The notes: generated by a model not told the origin, from the letters alone. Numbered from the stretch's first letter, positions 35,168 through 43,846 are shown. The stretch is 64,000 bases of DNA from Afipia sp. GAS231 (GCF_900103365.1 NZ_LT629703.1:5628501-5692500); one strand, 5' to 3'. Program-made: numbers and translations.

Positions 35168-36085
35168 TCAGCCCGCCTTCTTTCCTTCCATCTCCCTCCC
35201 GATGCCGAGCAGGATGTTGCGCAGCCAGACCGAGCCGGGGTCCATCTGGGCGCGGGTCGGGTAGAACATGAACTGCTCGTCGATCCCGGGATCGAGCGGC
35301 GGCGTGATCGCCGCCAGCGACAATTGCTTCGACAGCGCTGATATCAGCCGCCGCGGCACGAAAGCGACCAGATCGGTGCGCGCGGCCACATGCAGCGCTT
35401 CGAGATAGCCGGACACCACCAGTGCGATCCGCCGCTCGATGCCTTTGGTGCGCAGCCAGCTGTCGATCAGATCCTCGCTCTGGCCGCGGATCACCACCGC
35501 GACATGCCGCGCGTCGAGAAAAATCTCGCGCCGCCTCAGCTTCGCGCCGACGGGATGGCCCCGCCGCACGGCAAGTGCGTCGCTGTCGGTGTAGAGAAGC
35601 TGGCGGTGAAAGCCGCTGAAGGCGTTGCCGATGCTGATCACGATATCGATGGTGCGGGCGAACTCTGCGGTGAAGATCGCAGGCCCCCGCCACGGCACCA
35701 CGTCGATCCGGACGTTCGGCGCGATCTTCGTGATCTTCGCCATCAGCGGCGGCATCAGTAATTCGACCGCGAGATCAGGCATCATCAGGCGAAATTGGCG
35801 CTCGCTGGTCGAAGCGTCGAAACCGTCGGGAACGAACAACGCGCGTACCTGGTCGAGCGCCTGCGCCAGCGGTCCGCGCAGCGCCTGAGCCCGTGGCGTC
35901 AGCTCCATGCGGGCGCCGGCGCGCACCAGCAGCGGGTCGCCGATCAGGTCGCGCAGCCGTTGCAGCGCATGGCTCGCGGCCGGCTGCGACAGCCCGATCC
36001 GCATCGCGGCGCGGCTGACATTGGCTTCCCGGAGCAGCGCGTCGAGCGCGACCAGCAGATTGAGGTCAAGCGAATTCAAATTCAT
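35168..36085 (-). CDS. LysR family transcriptional regulator
   Basis: A 305-residue LysR regulator with an N-terminal winged helix-turn-helix (SLDLNLLVALDALLREANV then RAAMRIGLSQPAASHALQRL) and a periplasmic-binding-protein-like effector domain from about residue 90. It is divergent from a SnoaL-like gene followed by DUF1127 and RidA genes, which are the likely targets. The ATG at 36085 is preferred to a frame starting 23 residues earlier. A 21-base inverted repeat lies immediately upstream of this start and probably serves as its own operator. Confidence 0.93.
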   Translation of the reverse strand: MNLNSLDLNLLVALDALLREANVSRAAMRIGLSQPAASHALQRLRDLIGDPLLVRAGARMELTPRAQALRGPLAQALDQVRALFVPDGFDASTSERQFRLMMPDLAVELLMPPLMAKITKIAPNVRIDVVPWRGPAIFTAEFARTIDIVISIGNAFSGFHRQLLYTDSDALAVRRGHPVGAKLRRREIFLDARHVAVVIRGQSEDLIDSWLRTKGIERRIALVVSGYLEALHVAARTDLVAFVPRRLISALSKQLSLAAITPPLDPGIDEQFMFYPTRAQMDPGSVWLRNILLGIGREMEGKKAG

Positions 36086-36088
36086 GCG

Positions 36089-36109
36089 GTGAATATATAT
36101 CATATTCAC
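36089..36109. promoter_or_regulatory. Inverted repeat GTGAATAT-N5-ATATTCAC upstream of lysR
   Basis: Perfect 8-base arms separated by five bases in the 92-base gap between the divergent lysR and SnoaL-like genes, only three bases from the lysR start codon. The T-N11-A spacing typical of LysR sites can be found within it. A regulator bound here would block lysR translation initiation or transcription and could activate the opposite gene. Confidence 0.68.
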
Positions 36110-36177
36110 TATCGATTGGAAGAATGCCGCTCGGCGAGTGATGATCCGAAGCATCGGATCAAAACGGAGAAGCCGCC

Positions 36178-36609
36178 ATGAGCGCAGCAGCGAACAAGAA
36201 ACTGGTACAGCAGGTCTATGCCGATTCCGCCAACCGCAGCGGCACCACCTTCGTCGACCATCTCGCCGAGGACGCGGTCTGGGTCGTGACCGGGCAATAT
36301 TCCTGGTCGCATGAATTCAGGGGACGTGAGGAGATTCAGAACGGCCTGATGGGCCATCTTCGTTCGTTGCTTGGGGCGCGGCCGCGCACCATGGCGTTCA
36401 ATTTCATCGCCGAAGGCGACTACGTCGTGGTCGAGGCGCGCGGCGACAACGTCACCAAAACGGGCGTTCGCTACGACAATCAATATTGCATCGTCTGGCG
36501 CATCGAGGACGGCAGGATCAAAGAGATCAAGGAATATTGCGACTCCGCGCTGGTCGAACGCGTGCTCGGGCCGTTTCCGGAAGAGCGGAAGCTTGCCGCT
36601 GCAGAGTGA
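36178..36609 (+). CDS. SnoaL-like / NTF2-fold protein
   Basis: A 143-residue protein of the NTF2-like superfamily, recognisable from the cone-shaped fold pattern: LVQQVYADSAN helix, HLAEDAVWVVTGQYSW, HEFRGREEIQN, then DYVVVEARGDNVTKTG and YCIVWRIEDGRIKEIKEYCD at the end. Such proteins are isomerases, dehydratases or binding proteins for small ligands. It is divergent from the LysR gene and overlaps a DUF1127 gene at its 3' end. No specific activity can be assigned. Confidence 0.85.
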   Translation: MSAAANKKLVQQVYADSANRSGTTFVDHLAEDAVWVVTGQYSWSHEFRGREEIQNGLMGHLRSLLGARPRTMAFNFIAEGDYVVVEARGDNVTKTGVRYDNQYCIVWRIEDGRIKEIKEYCDSALVERVLGPFPEERKLAAAE

Positions 36610-36781
36610 GAAATCGACGCCTGCCGTCATCGAAGCTATCATCGCCTGCGTCCGGCTGTGGCGAACCCGCAGCCGGACGCGGCGTCGACTCGCTGTCATG
36701 GATGCGCGCGAATTGCAGGATATCGGAACCTGCTGGTCCGACATAGCGGATGAAATCGCCAAGCCGTTCTGGCGGAAATAA
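36593..36781 (+). CDS. Small DUF1127 domain protein overlapping the SnoaL-like gene
   Basis: A 62-residue protein with the conserved DUF1127 motif in its second half: LWRTRSRTRRRLAVMDAREL followed by QDIGTCWSDIADEIAKPFWR. There is no suitable ATG; the TTG at 36593 behind GGAAG is the only sensible start and lies 17 bases inside the preceding gene in another frame. DUF1127 proteins are small arginine-rich proteins; some bind RNA or influence metabolism in alphaproteobacteria. The downstream RidA gene starts 15 bases after its stop, so all three genes are probably co-transcribed. Confidence 0.75.
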   Translation: MPLQSEKSTPAVIEAIIACVRLWRTRSRTRRRLAVMDARELQDIGTCWSDIADEIAKPFWRK

Positions 36782-36796
36782 TAAAGGGAGATCACG

Positions 36797-37198
36797 ATGA
36801 GCAAGGAGATTTTCAGCCCGGCGACGTTGCCGCCGCCGGTTGGTTATTCGCACGTCGCCAAGGTCAATCAGGGCACGTTGATCTATCTGGCGGGGCAGGT
36901 GTCGAGCGATGCGTCCGGCAAGCTGGTCGGCGAGGGCAACTTCGAGGCCCAGGCCGAGCAGGTGTTTCGCAATCTCAAGCTCGGGTTGGAAGCAGCCGGC
37001 GCCACGATGGCGGATATCGTGAAAATGAACGTCTACATCGTGGCCGAGGTCGATCAGGCCGAGGTGCCGAAGCTGCGCGCGGTCCGCGACCGCCACGTCA
37101 ATACCGCAAAGCCGCCGGCGAGCACGCTGTTGTTCGTCACGCGTCTCGCCCGGCCCGGCTGGCTGCTTGAGATCGAAGCGGTGGCCGCGATCGATTGA
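36797..37198 (+). CDS. RidA family protein
   Basis: A 133-residue YjgF/YER057c/UK114-family protein with GTLIYLAGQVSSDASG, the DIVKMNVYIV strand and the C-terminal LLEIEAVAAID motif. Canonical RidA deaminates reactive enamine/imine intermediates through an arginine in a PARS-type motif; here the aligned residues read KPPASTLL, with alanine in place of arginine, so it may belong to a Rid subgroup with another role. GGGAG lies ahead of the ATG. It is the third gene of the run divergent from lysR. Confidence 0.9.
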   Translation: MSKEIFSPATLPPPVGYSHVAKVNQGTLIYLAGQVSSDASGKLVGEGNFEAQAEQVFRNLKLGLEAAGATMADIVKMNVYIVAEVDQAEVPKLRAVRDRHVNTAKPPASTLLFVTRLARPGWLLEIEAVAAID

Positions 37199-37230
37199 CG
37201 CGTCCAGTTTCAACCCACCGCTCCCAATCC

Positions 37231-37316
37231 CGTCATTGCGAGCGCAGCGAAGCAATCCATCTCTCCACGCGAAGAAAGACTGGATTGCTTCGTCGCTACG
37301 CTCCTCGCAATGACGG
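37231..37316. repeat. Intergenic repeat family B, copy 1
   Basis: An 85-base inverted repeat starting CGTCATTGCGAGCGCAGCGA and ending CTCGCAATGACGG, with AAGCAATCCA and TGGATTGCTTCG as inner arms. Five copies are present (also near 41909, 43571, 47015 and 57276), with variable central loops. It is the most frequent repeat together with family A. Confidence 0.9.
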
Positions 37317-37343
37317 AAGTGACAGTTGGCAGGATCAAACGAA

Positions 37344-37367
37344 AACGGCGCCCGCGAGGGCGCCGTT
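37344..37367 (-). terminator. Intrinsic terminator of the minus-strand gst gene
   Basis: A perfect hairpin, AACGGCGCCC-GCGA-GGGCGCCGTT, whose minus-strand reading continues into TTTCGTTTG. It lies 26 bases beyond the gst stop codon and could also stop transcripts from the ridA side. Confidence 0.85.
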
Positions 37368-37393
37368 CTGCCGTTAGGTCTGGGCCGAAACGA

Positions 37394-38080
37394 TCAGGCC
37401 GCCTTGATCTTGAGATGCTTGAACATGTTGCCGCGGGCTTCGTCGTCCATCTCGGCCTTGAACTTGAAGTTATCCTTCAGCGCGATCGCCTTGGCGGCCG
37501 CGGGCCGCGCCGAGATTTCGTCGACCAGCTTCTTGACGTTGGGATATTTCGCAAACGCGTCCTCGCCCATCACGTACGGGATCATGCGGGCCCAGCCCCA
37601 CACGTCCATGTCGACGATGGTGTAGGTGTCACCGACCATGTAGCGCTTGCCGGCGAGGTGGTCGTTGAGAATGCCGAAATGCCGCTGTGCCTCGAACTGG
37701 TAGCGGTTATGGGCGTAGTCGACCTTTTCCGGCGCAAAATGCTTGAAGTGGACGGCCTGACCCGAGAACGGGCCGACGCCGGTGGCGACGAACATCAGCC
37801 AGGACAGCAGCTCGCCGCGGTTGGCCGGGGTATTCGCGGGCAGGAACTTGCCGGTCTTTTCGGCGAGGTAGAGCAGGATGGCGTTGCTGTCGAACACCTT
37901 GACGCCGCCGTCGTCGATCGCCGGCACCTTGGCGTTCGGGTTGATGGCGAGATAGTCCGCCGTGAACTGGTCGCCCTTGCGGGTGTCGACCGCCACCGGC
38001 TCATAGGCGAGGCCGGCTTCTTCGAGGAAAAGCGCGACCTTGGTCGGGTTGGGCGATCCGTTGAAGTAGAATTTGAGCAT
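37394..38080 (-). CDS. Glutathione S-transferase family protein
   Basis: A 228-residue GST with the N-terminal motif FYFNGSPNPTKVALFLEEAG and the glutathione-binding segment KVPAIDD-GVKVFDSNAILLYLAE, followed by an all-helical C-terminal domain with VGDTYTIVDMDVWGWARM. The first strand resembles YfcG/Ure2-type GSTs acting as disulfide reductases. ATG at 38080 begins the conserved domain; the longer frame upstream is unrelated. A strong terminator follows it. Confidence 0.9.
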   Translation of the reverse strand: MLKFYFNGSPNPTKVALFLEEAGLAYEPVAVDTRKGDQFTADYLAINPNAKVPAIDDGGVKVFDSNAILLYLAEKTGKFLPANTPANRGELLSWLMFVATGVGPFSGQAVHFKHFAPEKVDYAHNRYQFEAQRHFGILNDHLAGKRYMVGDTYTIVDMDVWGWARMIPYVMGEDAFAKYPNVKKLVDEISARPAAAKAIALKDNFKFKAEMDDEARGNMFKHLKIKAA

Positions 38081-38213
38081 TTGGAAATTCTCCCTGCCTC
38101 TGTTGTTGTCGTCAAAAATCCGGCCGCGGCGACGGTAACCGCGCGGCGGTCTGTCCATGCGCAAATTTTTGAGGGGGAAGCAAGCGACGAGTTCGTGAGG
38201 GCGGCCTCGCACT

Positions 38214-38354
38214 CAACTGTCATCGCCCGGCTTGCCGCGCCTCGGCGAAGCCTTGGCGTAGCCGGGACCGGGCGACCCAGTATTCCAGAGGCAGCAGTGA
38301 TTGAACCGAGAAGCCGCGGCGTACTGGATCCCCGCCTTCGCGGGGGATGACAAC
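38214..38354. repeat. Intergenic repeat family I in a 340-base gene-free gap
   Basis: The gap between the gst start at 38080 and the small membrane gene holds no gene. Most of it is an imperfect inverted repeat whose halves are ACTGTCATCGCCCGGCTTG and CCCCGCCTTCGCGGGGGATG, with inner GGCGAAGCC-like hairpins. Only one copy is in the window. Confidence 0.65.
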
Positions 38355-38372
38355 TGTAGCGCGGAAAAAACC

Positions 38373-38423
38373 TCAGCCCGCCGCCATCCCGGAGCGGATT
38401 TCGGCGCGCGGCTCGTCGATCAG
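38373..38423. repeat. Second copy of the ccrM 3' end
   Basis: These 51 bases match bases 38831-38881, the last codons of ccrM (encoding [16 protein letters not shown] and the stop), with two mismatches. The intact gene end is 458 bases away and in the same orientation. The copy overlaps the 3' end of the small membrane-protein gene. It is a direct repeat of a coding fragment, not a member of the intergenic repeat families. Confidence 0.9.
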
Positions 38424-38737
38424 CCGACCAGGAAGAGGCCTGCGACAATCATTGCTGCGCCTGACAGGTGCAGCGGCACAGCCATGCGGGTTGCCGACTT
38501 CAGGTCGGAGACCTGGGCGGCGCGGTCCGGTCCCCGCGCATAGCCGTGGACGATGACTTCCCGATCGAAATCGCCATGGGCGTCCATGGTGCAGGCAATG
38601 CCAACGCGGATCAGGAGGATGCCGAAGATGACAAGGCCGGCGGATCCCAGCATGCCGATCAGCAGCATCGGGAACATGCTGACGAGGAATATCGGCAGCA
38701 GCGGCAGGAGCAGCAATGTCTCGGATCGACTGCGCAT
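38420..38737 (-). CDS. Unknown small membrane protein
   Basis: A 105-residue protein with hydrophobic segments LLLLPLLPIFLVSMFPMLLI and GSAGLVIFGILLIRVGIAC, a short polar part (HGYARGPDRAAQVSDLKS), and a last span AVPLHLSGAAMIVAGLFLVG. I do not recognise it. No convincing ribosome site was found, so the start (ATG at 38737, or TTG at 38773) is uncertain. It lies between two copies of the ccrM 3' segment, which suggests it arrived or was fixed by a duplication or recombination event. Confidence 0.6.
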   Translation of the reverse strand: MRSRSETLLLLPLLPIFLVSMFPMLLIGMLGSAGLVIFGILLIRVGIACTMDAHGDFDREVIVHGYARGPDRAAQVSDLKSATRMAVPLHLSGAAMIVAGLFLVG

Positions 38738-38830
38738 CGGCGGACCAATCGAAACAGCAACTGATATTGCCAATTCTAGGCCCGGCTTTCGCGACCAATC
38801 AAGTCGAAAGGGCGTGAACGCGGCGCGGTG

Positions 38831-39983
<1,153 letters not shown>

Positions 39984-40214
39984 AGGCGACGCTGTCGGCG
40001 ACGCGGGACTAAACAACCGACTGGCCACACATTGACCGGGCAAAGTAAAAATCGACTTAACCGTCGAAGTACTGAGAGAGATTTGCCGAGGAGATATTGC
40101 CTGTTAAGTCCACTAGGCAGAATTTGCCGGGCGGGTTATTGATTAACGGGATGGAAATTTTACGTGATTGCTGCGTTGGGTACCTGCAACCAGCCGGGAT
40201 GAGGAAATACCGCC

Positions 40215-41156
40215 ATGCGTTACGATGATTTTCGCCGCAGCGACGATATCGATGACCGTCGTGACGATAGCGGCGGCGGCGGAATGGGTGGCGGTGGCGG
40301 CGGTTTCGGTCTTCCGATGGGGGGCGGCGGGCTCGGCATCGGCACCATCATCGTGCTCGGCCTGGTCGGCTATGCCTTCGGCATCGATCCGCGCATCCTG
40401 ATCGGCGGCGCCGAAATCCTCACCGGGGGCGGCAGCCAGGCGCCGTCCTACCAGACCGATCGTCGCTCGGGGCCGGCCAAGACCGGCGCGCCAAAGGACG
40501 AGATGGGCAGCATGATCTCCGGCGTCCTCGGCGAAATCGACGATCGCTGGAGCGAGATTTTCCAGGCCAGCGGGCAAACCTATTCGGGACCGCGCATCGT
40601 GCTGTTCCGCAACGCCACCAATGGCGGCCGCTGCGGCATGGCTCAGGCAGCGATGGGGCCGTTCTACTGCCCGCCGGACAAGCAGATCTTCCTCGACACC
40701 AATTTCTTCCGCGAGGTCGAGACCCGCTTCCGCGGCTGCTCGGGCAATGCCTGCAAGTTCACCGCCGCCTATATCATCGCGCATGAAGCGGGGCATCACA
40801 TCCAGAACCTGCTCGGCATCCTGCCGCGCGTCACGCGGTTGCAGCAGCAGGCCGGCAGCAAGGCGGAAGCCAATGCGCTGCAGGTCAAGGTCGAGCTGCA
40901 GGCCGATTGCCTGTCCGGCGTCTGGGTCAATCGCGAAGAGAAGAAACGTCCGGGTTTCCTCGAAGCCGGCGATATCGACGCGGCGCTGACCACGGCGAGC
41001 GCGATCGGCGACGACACGCTGCAGCGGCAGGCGACGGGGAGGGTGGTGCCTGATTCCTTCACCCATGGCTCCGCCGCACAGCGCAAGCAATGGTTCATGA
41101 CCGGCTATCAGCAGGGCACGGTGCAGGCCTGCAACACGTTCGGTGCGGGCGGGTAG
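40215..41156 (+). CDS. Neutral zinc metallopeptidase (YpfJ family)
   Basis: A 313-residue protein. The first 40 residues are hydrophilic and glycine-rich (DDSGGGGMGGGGGGFG), then comes a membrane span GLGIGTIIVLGLVGYAFGI, and the peptidase domain from about residue 95. Zinc-site residues are His190, Glu191 and His194 in HEAGHHIQ, preceded by FYCPPDKQIFLDTNFF; a later LQADCLSGVW likely supplies the third ligand. The domain belongs to the putative neutral zinc metallopeptidase family, with unknown substrates. It is divergent from ccrM. Confidence 0.9.
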   Translation: MRYDDFRRSDDIDDRRDDSGGGGMGGGGGGFGLPMGGGGLGIGTIIVLGLVGYAFGIDPRILIGGAEILTGGGSQAPSYQTDRRSGPAKTGAPKDEMGSMISGVLGEIDDRWSEIFQASGQTYSGPRIVLFRNATNGGRCGMAQAAMGPFYCPPDKQIFLDTNFFREVETRFRGCSGNACKFTAAYIIAHEAGHHIQNLLGILPRVTRLQQQAGSKAEANALQVKVELQADCLSGVWVNREEKKRPGFLEAGDIDAALTTASAIGDDTLQRQATGRVVPDSFTHGSAAQRKQWFMTGYQQGTVQACNTFGAGG

Positions 41157-41167
41157 TTGCGCTCGCG

Positions 41168-41287
41168 TGCCCCGGATGCTGCGCAGCGCGTCAGCGGTGC
41201 GCTGCTGTTCCGGGGCCCATGTAGCCACAGAGTAGGTCCCGGCTCTGCGGCGCATCGCTTCGCGCTGCACCGCGTCCGGGACACGAG
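41168..41287. repeat. Intergenic repeat family D, copy 2
   Basis: Matches the element at 18850 over its whole length, with CCCCGGATGCTGCGCAGCGC at one end and TGCACCGCGTCCGGGACACG at the other and a different middle. It fills the gap between the zinc peptidase and moaB genes. Confidence 0.85.
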
Positions 41288-41296
41288 GAAGAGCGA

Positions 41297-41860
41297 ATGT
41301 CCTCCATCGACGAAACAAAAGCCTTCATCCCGCTCAACATCGCGGTGCTGACGATTTCAGACACGCGGTCGCTGGCCGATGACAAATCCGGCAGTACGCT
41401 GGCGGATCGCCTCACGGCGGCCGGCCATCATCTCGCCGCGCGCGAGATCATCGTCGACGATGTCGATGCGATCCGCGTCGTCATCAGGCGATGGATCGCC
41501 GACGCTGGCGTCGACGTCATCATCACCACAGGTGGCACCGGCTTTACCGGCCGCGATGTCACGCCCGAGGCGGTCGAGCCCTTGTTCGAAAAGCGGATGG
41601 ATGGTTTTTCCATCGCCTTTCACATGCTCAGCCACGCCAAGATCGGCGCCTCGACGATCCAGAGCCGCGCCACCGCCGGGGTTGCCGGGGCGACCTTCAT
41701 CTTCTGTTTGCCGGGATCGCCGGGCGCCTGCCGCGACGGCTGGGACGGCATCCTTGGCCCCCAGCTCGATTACCGCACGCGGCCCTGCAATTTCGTCGAG
41801 ATTATGCCGCGGCTGGATGAGCACCTGCGCCGGCCCAAGGCCAAGGGCGCATCGGCGTAG
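41297..41860 (+). CDS. moaB: Molybdenum cofactor biosynthesis protein B
   Basis: A 187-residue MoaB/MogA-fold protein expected to adenylylate molybdopterin or support metal insertion into the cofactor. Visible motifs are [12 protein letters not shown] at the N-terminus, [20 protein letters not shown] in the middle and [16 protein letters not shown] toward the C-terminus. Length suits MoaB with a short tail. No other moa or moe genes are close. It stands between two repeats. Confidence 0.94.
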   Translation: MSSIDETKAFIPLNIAVLTISDTRSLADDKSGSTLADRLTAAGHHLAAREIIVDDVDAIRVVIRRWIADAGVDVIITTGGTGFTGRDVTPEAVEPLFEKRMDGFSIAFHMLSHAKIGASTIQSRATAGVAGATFIFCLPGSPGACRDGWDGILGPQLDYRTRPCNFVEIMPRLDEHLRRPKAKGASA

Positions 41861-41908
41861 GGTTGCTGTCGTTCCCGGTGTCGAAGACGGGAACCACGAT
41901 ATTCCCCC

Positions 41909-41995
41909 CGTCATTGCGAGGAGCGGAAGCGACGAAGCAATCCAGACTTTCCCCGTGGACAGATTCTGGATTGCTTCGCTTCGCTCGCAATGACG
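41909..41995. repeat. Intergenic repeat family B, copy 2
   Basis: Same structure as the copy at 37231, with the arms GTCATTGCGAGGAGCGGAAG and CTTCGCTTCGCTCGCAATGA and a central TCCAGACTTT-TCTGGA loop. Located between moaB and the small secreted protein gene. Confidence 0.88.
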
Positions 41996-42099
41996 ACAGC
42001 CACAAGTATCGCTTCGCTCCACCCATCCTACTCTCGATACTTGACCTCGGTTCAGCCTCTGTGTTGGACTGTCGTGCGTCTTTTTTAGGGAGCTGAAAC

Positions 42100-42288
42100 A
42101 TGAAGAAAATTATCGTTGTTGGCTTTGCTATCCTCGCCGTCTCCACTTCAGGTGCTTTGGCCAAAGGCAAGGCGAAGCCGAAAGAGGTCGCCGCTGCCGC
42201 GACCCCGACCAACCCGCTCTTGAGCAATGTGAGTGCCGCCGACAAGGCGCTCTACGCGAAGAACAAGCACGACTCCGGCGTGAAGTAA
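42100..42288 (+). CDS. Small secreted protein of unknown function
   Basis: A 62-residue protein with a clear signal peptide (KKIIVVGFAILAVSTSGALA, cleaved before KGKAKP) leaving a mature peptide of about 40 residues, lysine- and alanine-rich, ending NVSAADKALYAKNKHDSGVK. GGGAG is upstream of the ATG. A strong terminator follows, so it is a monocistronic unit. The tail resembles short periplasmic proteins common in Bradyrhizobium; no function is known to me. Confidence 0.8.
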   Translation: MKKIIVVGFAILAVSTSGALAKGKAKPKEVAAAATPTNPLLSNVSAADKALYAKNKHDSGVK

Positions 42289-42327
42289 TTACACGACATC
42301 GCCGATCTCTGGCTTCGGCCTTCTGCT

Positions 42328-42357
42328 AGCGCCGCTGTCCGCAAGGACGGCGGCGCT
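42328..42357 (+). terminator. Intrinsic terminator after the small secreted protein
   Basis: Hairpin AGCGCCGCTGTCC-GCAA-GGACGGCGGCGCT, nearly perfect over 13 pairs, followed by TTTC. It ends the transcript just ahead of the IS110 left end. Confidence 0.9.
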
Positions 42358-42384
42358 TTCACGTGGGGATCTTGCAACCCATCC

Positions 42385-42593
42385 TTGTAATAGCAAAATC
42401 GATTATTGTCGGTGTGTTCCGAAAGGAATGGCCTGCCACGGACGGCAATCCGCGGCAGGCCGCTGGCGATCGGATCGTACCCATCCAGAGCCACTTTTGG
42501 CTGCTCCGTAGCGAGATCGTCGTCAGCACCTTCATCGGACCCGGATGGTTGCCGGAACAACTTGGTTCGCTTCACAAGGCAGGGTCGACGAAG
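42385..42593 (+). ncRNA. Putative bridge RNA in the IS110 left end
   Basis: IS110-group elements carry, upstream of the transposase, a structured RNA that guides recombination by pairing with target and donor DNA. This 200-base segment is non-coding in all likelihood and folds: GGCCTGCC (42430) pairs with GGCAGGCC (42454) around an inner GGA/TCC stem, and AGCC-ACTTTT-GGCT forms another hairpin near 42490. GGATGGTTGC (42543-42552) is complementary, with one bulge, to the element's left edge at 42374-42384, and ATGGTTGC recurs at the right edge (43547). Limits of the RNA are a guess. Confidence 0.5.
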
Positions 42594-43541
42594 ATGACAC
42601 AGATTATCATAACGACGGCTGGAATCGATACGTCCAAGTCCAAACTGGACATCGCAGTTCACGATCGTGCCGAGCGTTGGCAGGTCGCAAACGTCTTGCC
42701 TGGCTGGCGAGCCCTTGCCGGTTACCTAGCCAAGGCCGGCGTGACGCGCGTCGGCATCGAGGCGACCGGCGGGTATGAACGTGGTGTGGTGGAGCATTTA
42801 CGCGAGGCAGGCTTTACCGTGCTGGTGCTGCAGCCGATCCAGGTCAAGGCGTTTGGCCGGGTGCATCTGTGCCGCGCCAAGAACGATGCGCTCGACGCGG
42901 TCTTGATCGCGGCTTGCACAGCAACGCTCGATCCGCCGAAGACTACGCCAGATTCACGTCTGGCTGAATTGGCTGAAAATCTGACTTTCCTCGATCAAAT
43001 CGATGAGGATCTCAGGCGCTTCAAGACCCGGCTGGAACATATCCACGAGCCTCGGTTGCGGCGAATGGTTCTTGGCGAAATTGCTCGATGGAACGCGCGA
43101 CGGCTCGCCCAGGTTCGTTACATTGCCAAGCAATTACGCTCTCACCCCGATCTCGCCGCTCGCTTTGATCTGGTGCTCAGTATTCCTGGAATCGGTGAGC
43201 GGACTGCACTGGCAATCATTATCCGTATGCCCGAGCTTGGTCGCGTGAGCCGGGAGGAAGCCGCAGCCCTCGCCGGACTTGCTCCCTTCGACAACGACAG
43301 CGGGCAGCAAAAAGGGCAACGCCACATCGCCGGCGGCCGAGCTCGCTTGCGGCGCTCCCTGTTCGCGGCAGCCCTCCCAGCAGTGTTCCGGTGGAACAAG
43401 GCCCTCACCATGCTCTACGCACGCCTAATAGCATCCGGAAAGCATCATAACGCCGCACTCATCGCCTGCGCCCGCAAGCTCCTGATCTACGCCAACACCG
43501 TCGTTCAACGCGGTACCCCGTGGATCGAAAAAGATGCTTAG
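42594..43541 (+). CDS. IS110 family transposase
   Basis: A 315-residue recombinase. The RuvC-like N-terminal domain has the DEDD catalytic set at Asp12 (GIDTSK), Glu56 (GIEATGGYE), Asp98 and Asp101 (AKNDALDA). The C-terminal transposase domain has the helix-hairpin-helix LSIPGIGERTALAII and the catalytic serine at about residue 236 in DNDSGQQKG, followed by RHIAGGRARLRRSLF. All catalytic residues are present and the frame is open, so the enzyme may be active. The longer upstream frame overlaps the non-coding left end; ATG at 42594 is the start of homology. Confidence 0.93.
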   Translation: MTQIIITTAGIDTSKSKLDIAVHDRAERWQVANVLPGWRALAGYLAKAGVTRVGIEATGGYERGVVEHLREAGFTVLVLQPIQVKAFGRVHLCRAKNDALDAVLIAACTATLDPPKTTPDSRLAELAENLTFLDQIDEDLRRFKTRLEHIHEPRLRRMVLGEIARWNARRLAQVRYIAKQLRSHPDLAARFDLVLSIPGIGERTALAIIIRMPELGRVSREEAAALAGLAPFDNDSGQQKGQRHIAGGRARLRRSLFAAALPAVFRWNKALTMLYARLIASGKHHNAALIACARKLLIYANTVVQRGTPWIEKDA

Positions 43542-43570
43542 CTTTAATGGTTGCTACGCGCTGCACTCTC

Positions 43571-43684
43571 CGTCATTGCCTGCAACAAACGCGAAGCGTT
43601 TGTGCAAGGGAGCAAAGCGACGAAGCAATCCATTCTTTCTTTTGCGCAGCAAGATGGATTGCTTCGCTTCGCTCGCAATGACGG
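43571..43684. repeat. Intergenic repeat family B, copy 3 (long form)
   Basis: A 114-base member of family B with an extra hairpin (ACAAACGCGAAGCGTTTGT) inserted in the left arm, followed by the usual GAAGCAATCCAT and ATGGATTGCTTCGC arms. It borders the right end of the IS110 element and the stop codon of the 52-residue gene. Confidence 0.87.
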
Positions 43685-43687
43685 TGG

Positions 43688-43846
43688 CTACAATTGGCGC
43701 CGCCCGATCCCGATCAACCACGACCATACCGCGCGCCACATATTGCGATAATATTCCGCGCGCAGTTGATGCGCGCGCTTGATGTAAAACGCGATCAGAT
43801 CCGGCGTGACGCGTCGCGGGGGCGGGTCGCGACGGCCGGGCTTCAT
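43688..43846 (-). CDS. Small basic protein translationally coupled to the MarR-GNAT gene
   Basis: A 52-residue frame starting MKPGRRDPPPRRVTPDLIAF, then YIKRAHQLRAEYYRNMWRAV and a hydrophobic end WSWLIGIGRRQL. Its ATG overlaps the stop codon of the MarR-GNAT gene (ATGA), a strong sign of translational coupling. The composition, rich in arginine and aromatic residues, looks like a real conserved small protein of rhizobia, but I cannot name a family. It is shorter than the length cut-off used by most gene finders. Confidence 0.68.
   Translation of the reverse strand: MKPGRRDPPPRRVTPDLIAFYIKRAHQLRAEYYRNMWRAVWSWLIGIGRRQL

Larger units (their letters stand above)
42374..43554 (+). mobile_element. 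IS110-family insertion sequence
   Basis: About 1.2 kb comprising a 200-base non-coding left end, a DEDD transposase gene and a very short right end. IS110 elements have no long terminal inverted repeats and usually make no target duplication, so exact ends are uncertain. I place them at a short inverted match, GCAACC at 42374 and GGTTGC at 43549. The left flank is a terminator hairpin and the right flank a family B palindromic repeat, in line with the tendency of this family to insert near palindromes. Only one copy is in the window. Confidence 0.72.

Noticed and set aside
39984..40214. A CtrA binding site between ccrM and the zinc peptidase gene
   Set aside because: Only isolated TTAA half-sites are present; no TTAA-N7-TTAA pair was found, so it is mentioned only as weak context.
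42252..42662. A 136-residue minus-strand frame across the IS110 left end
   Set aside because: It overlaps a terminator and the putative structured RNA, and has no motif or ribosome site.
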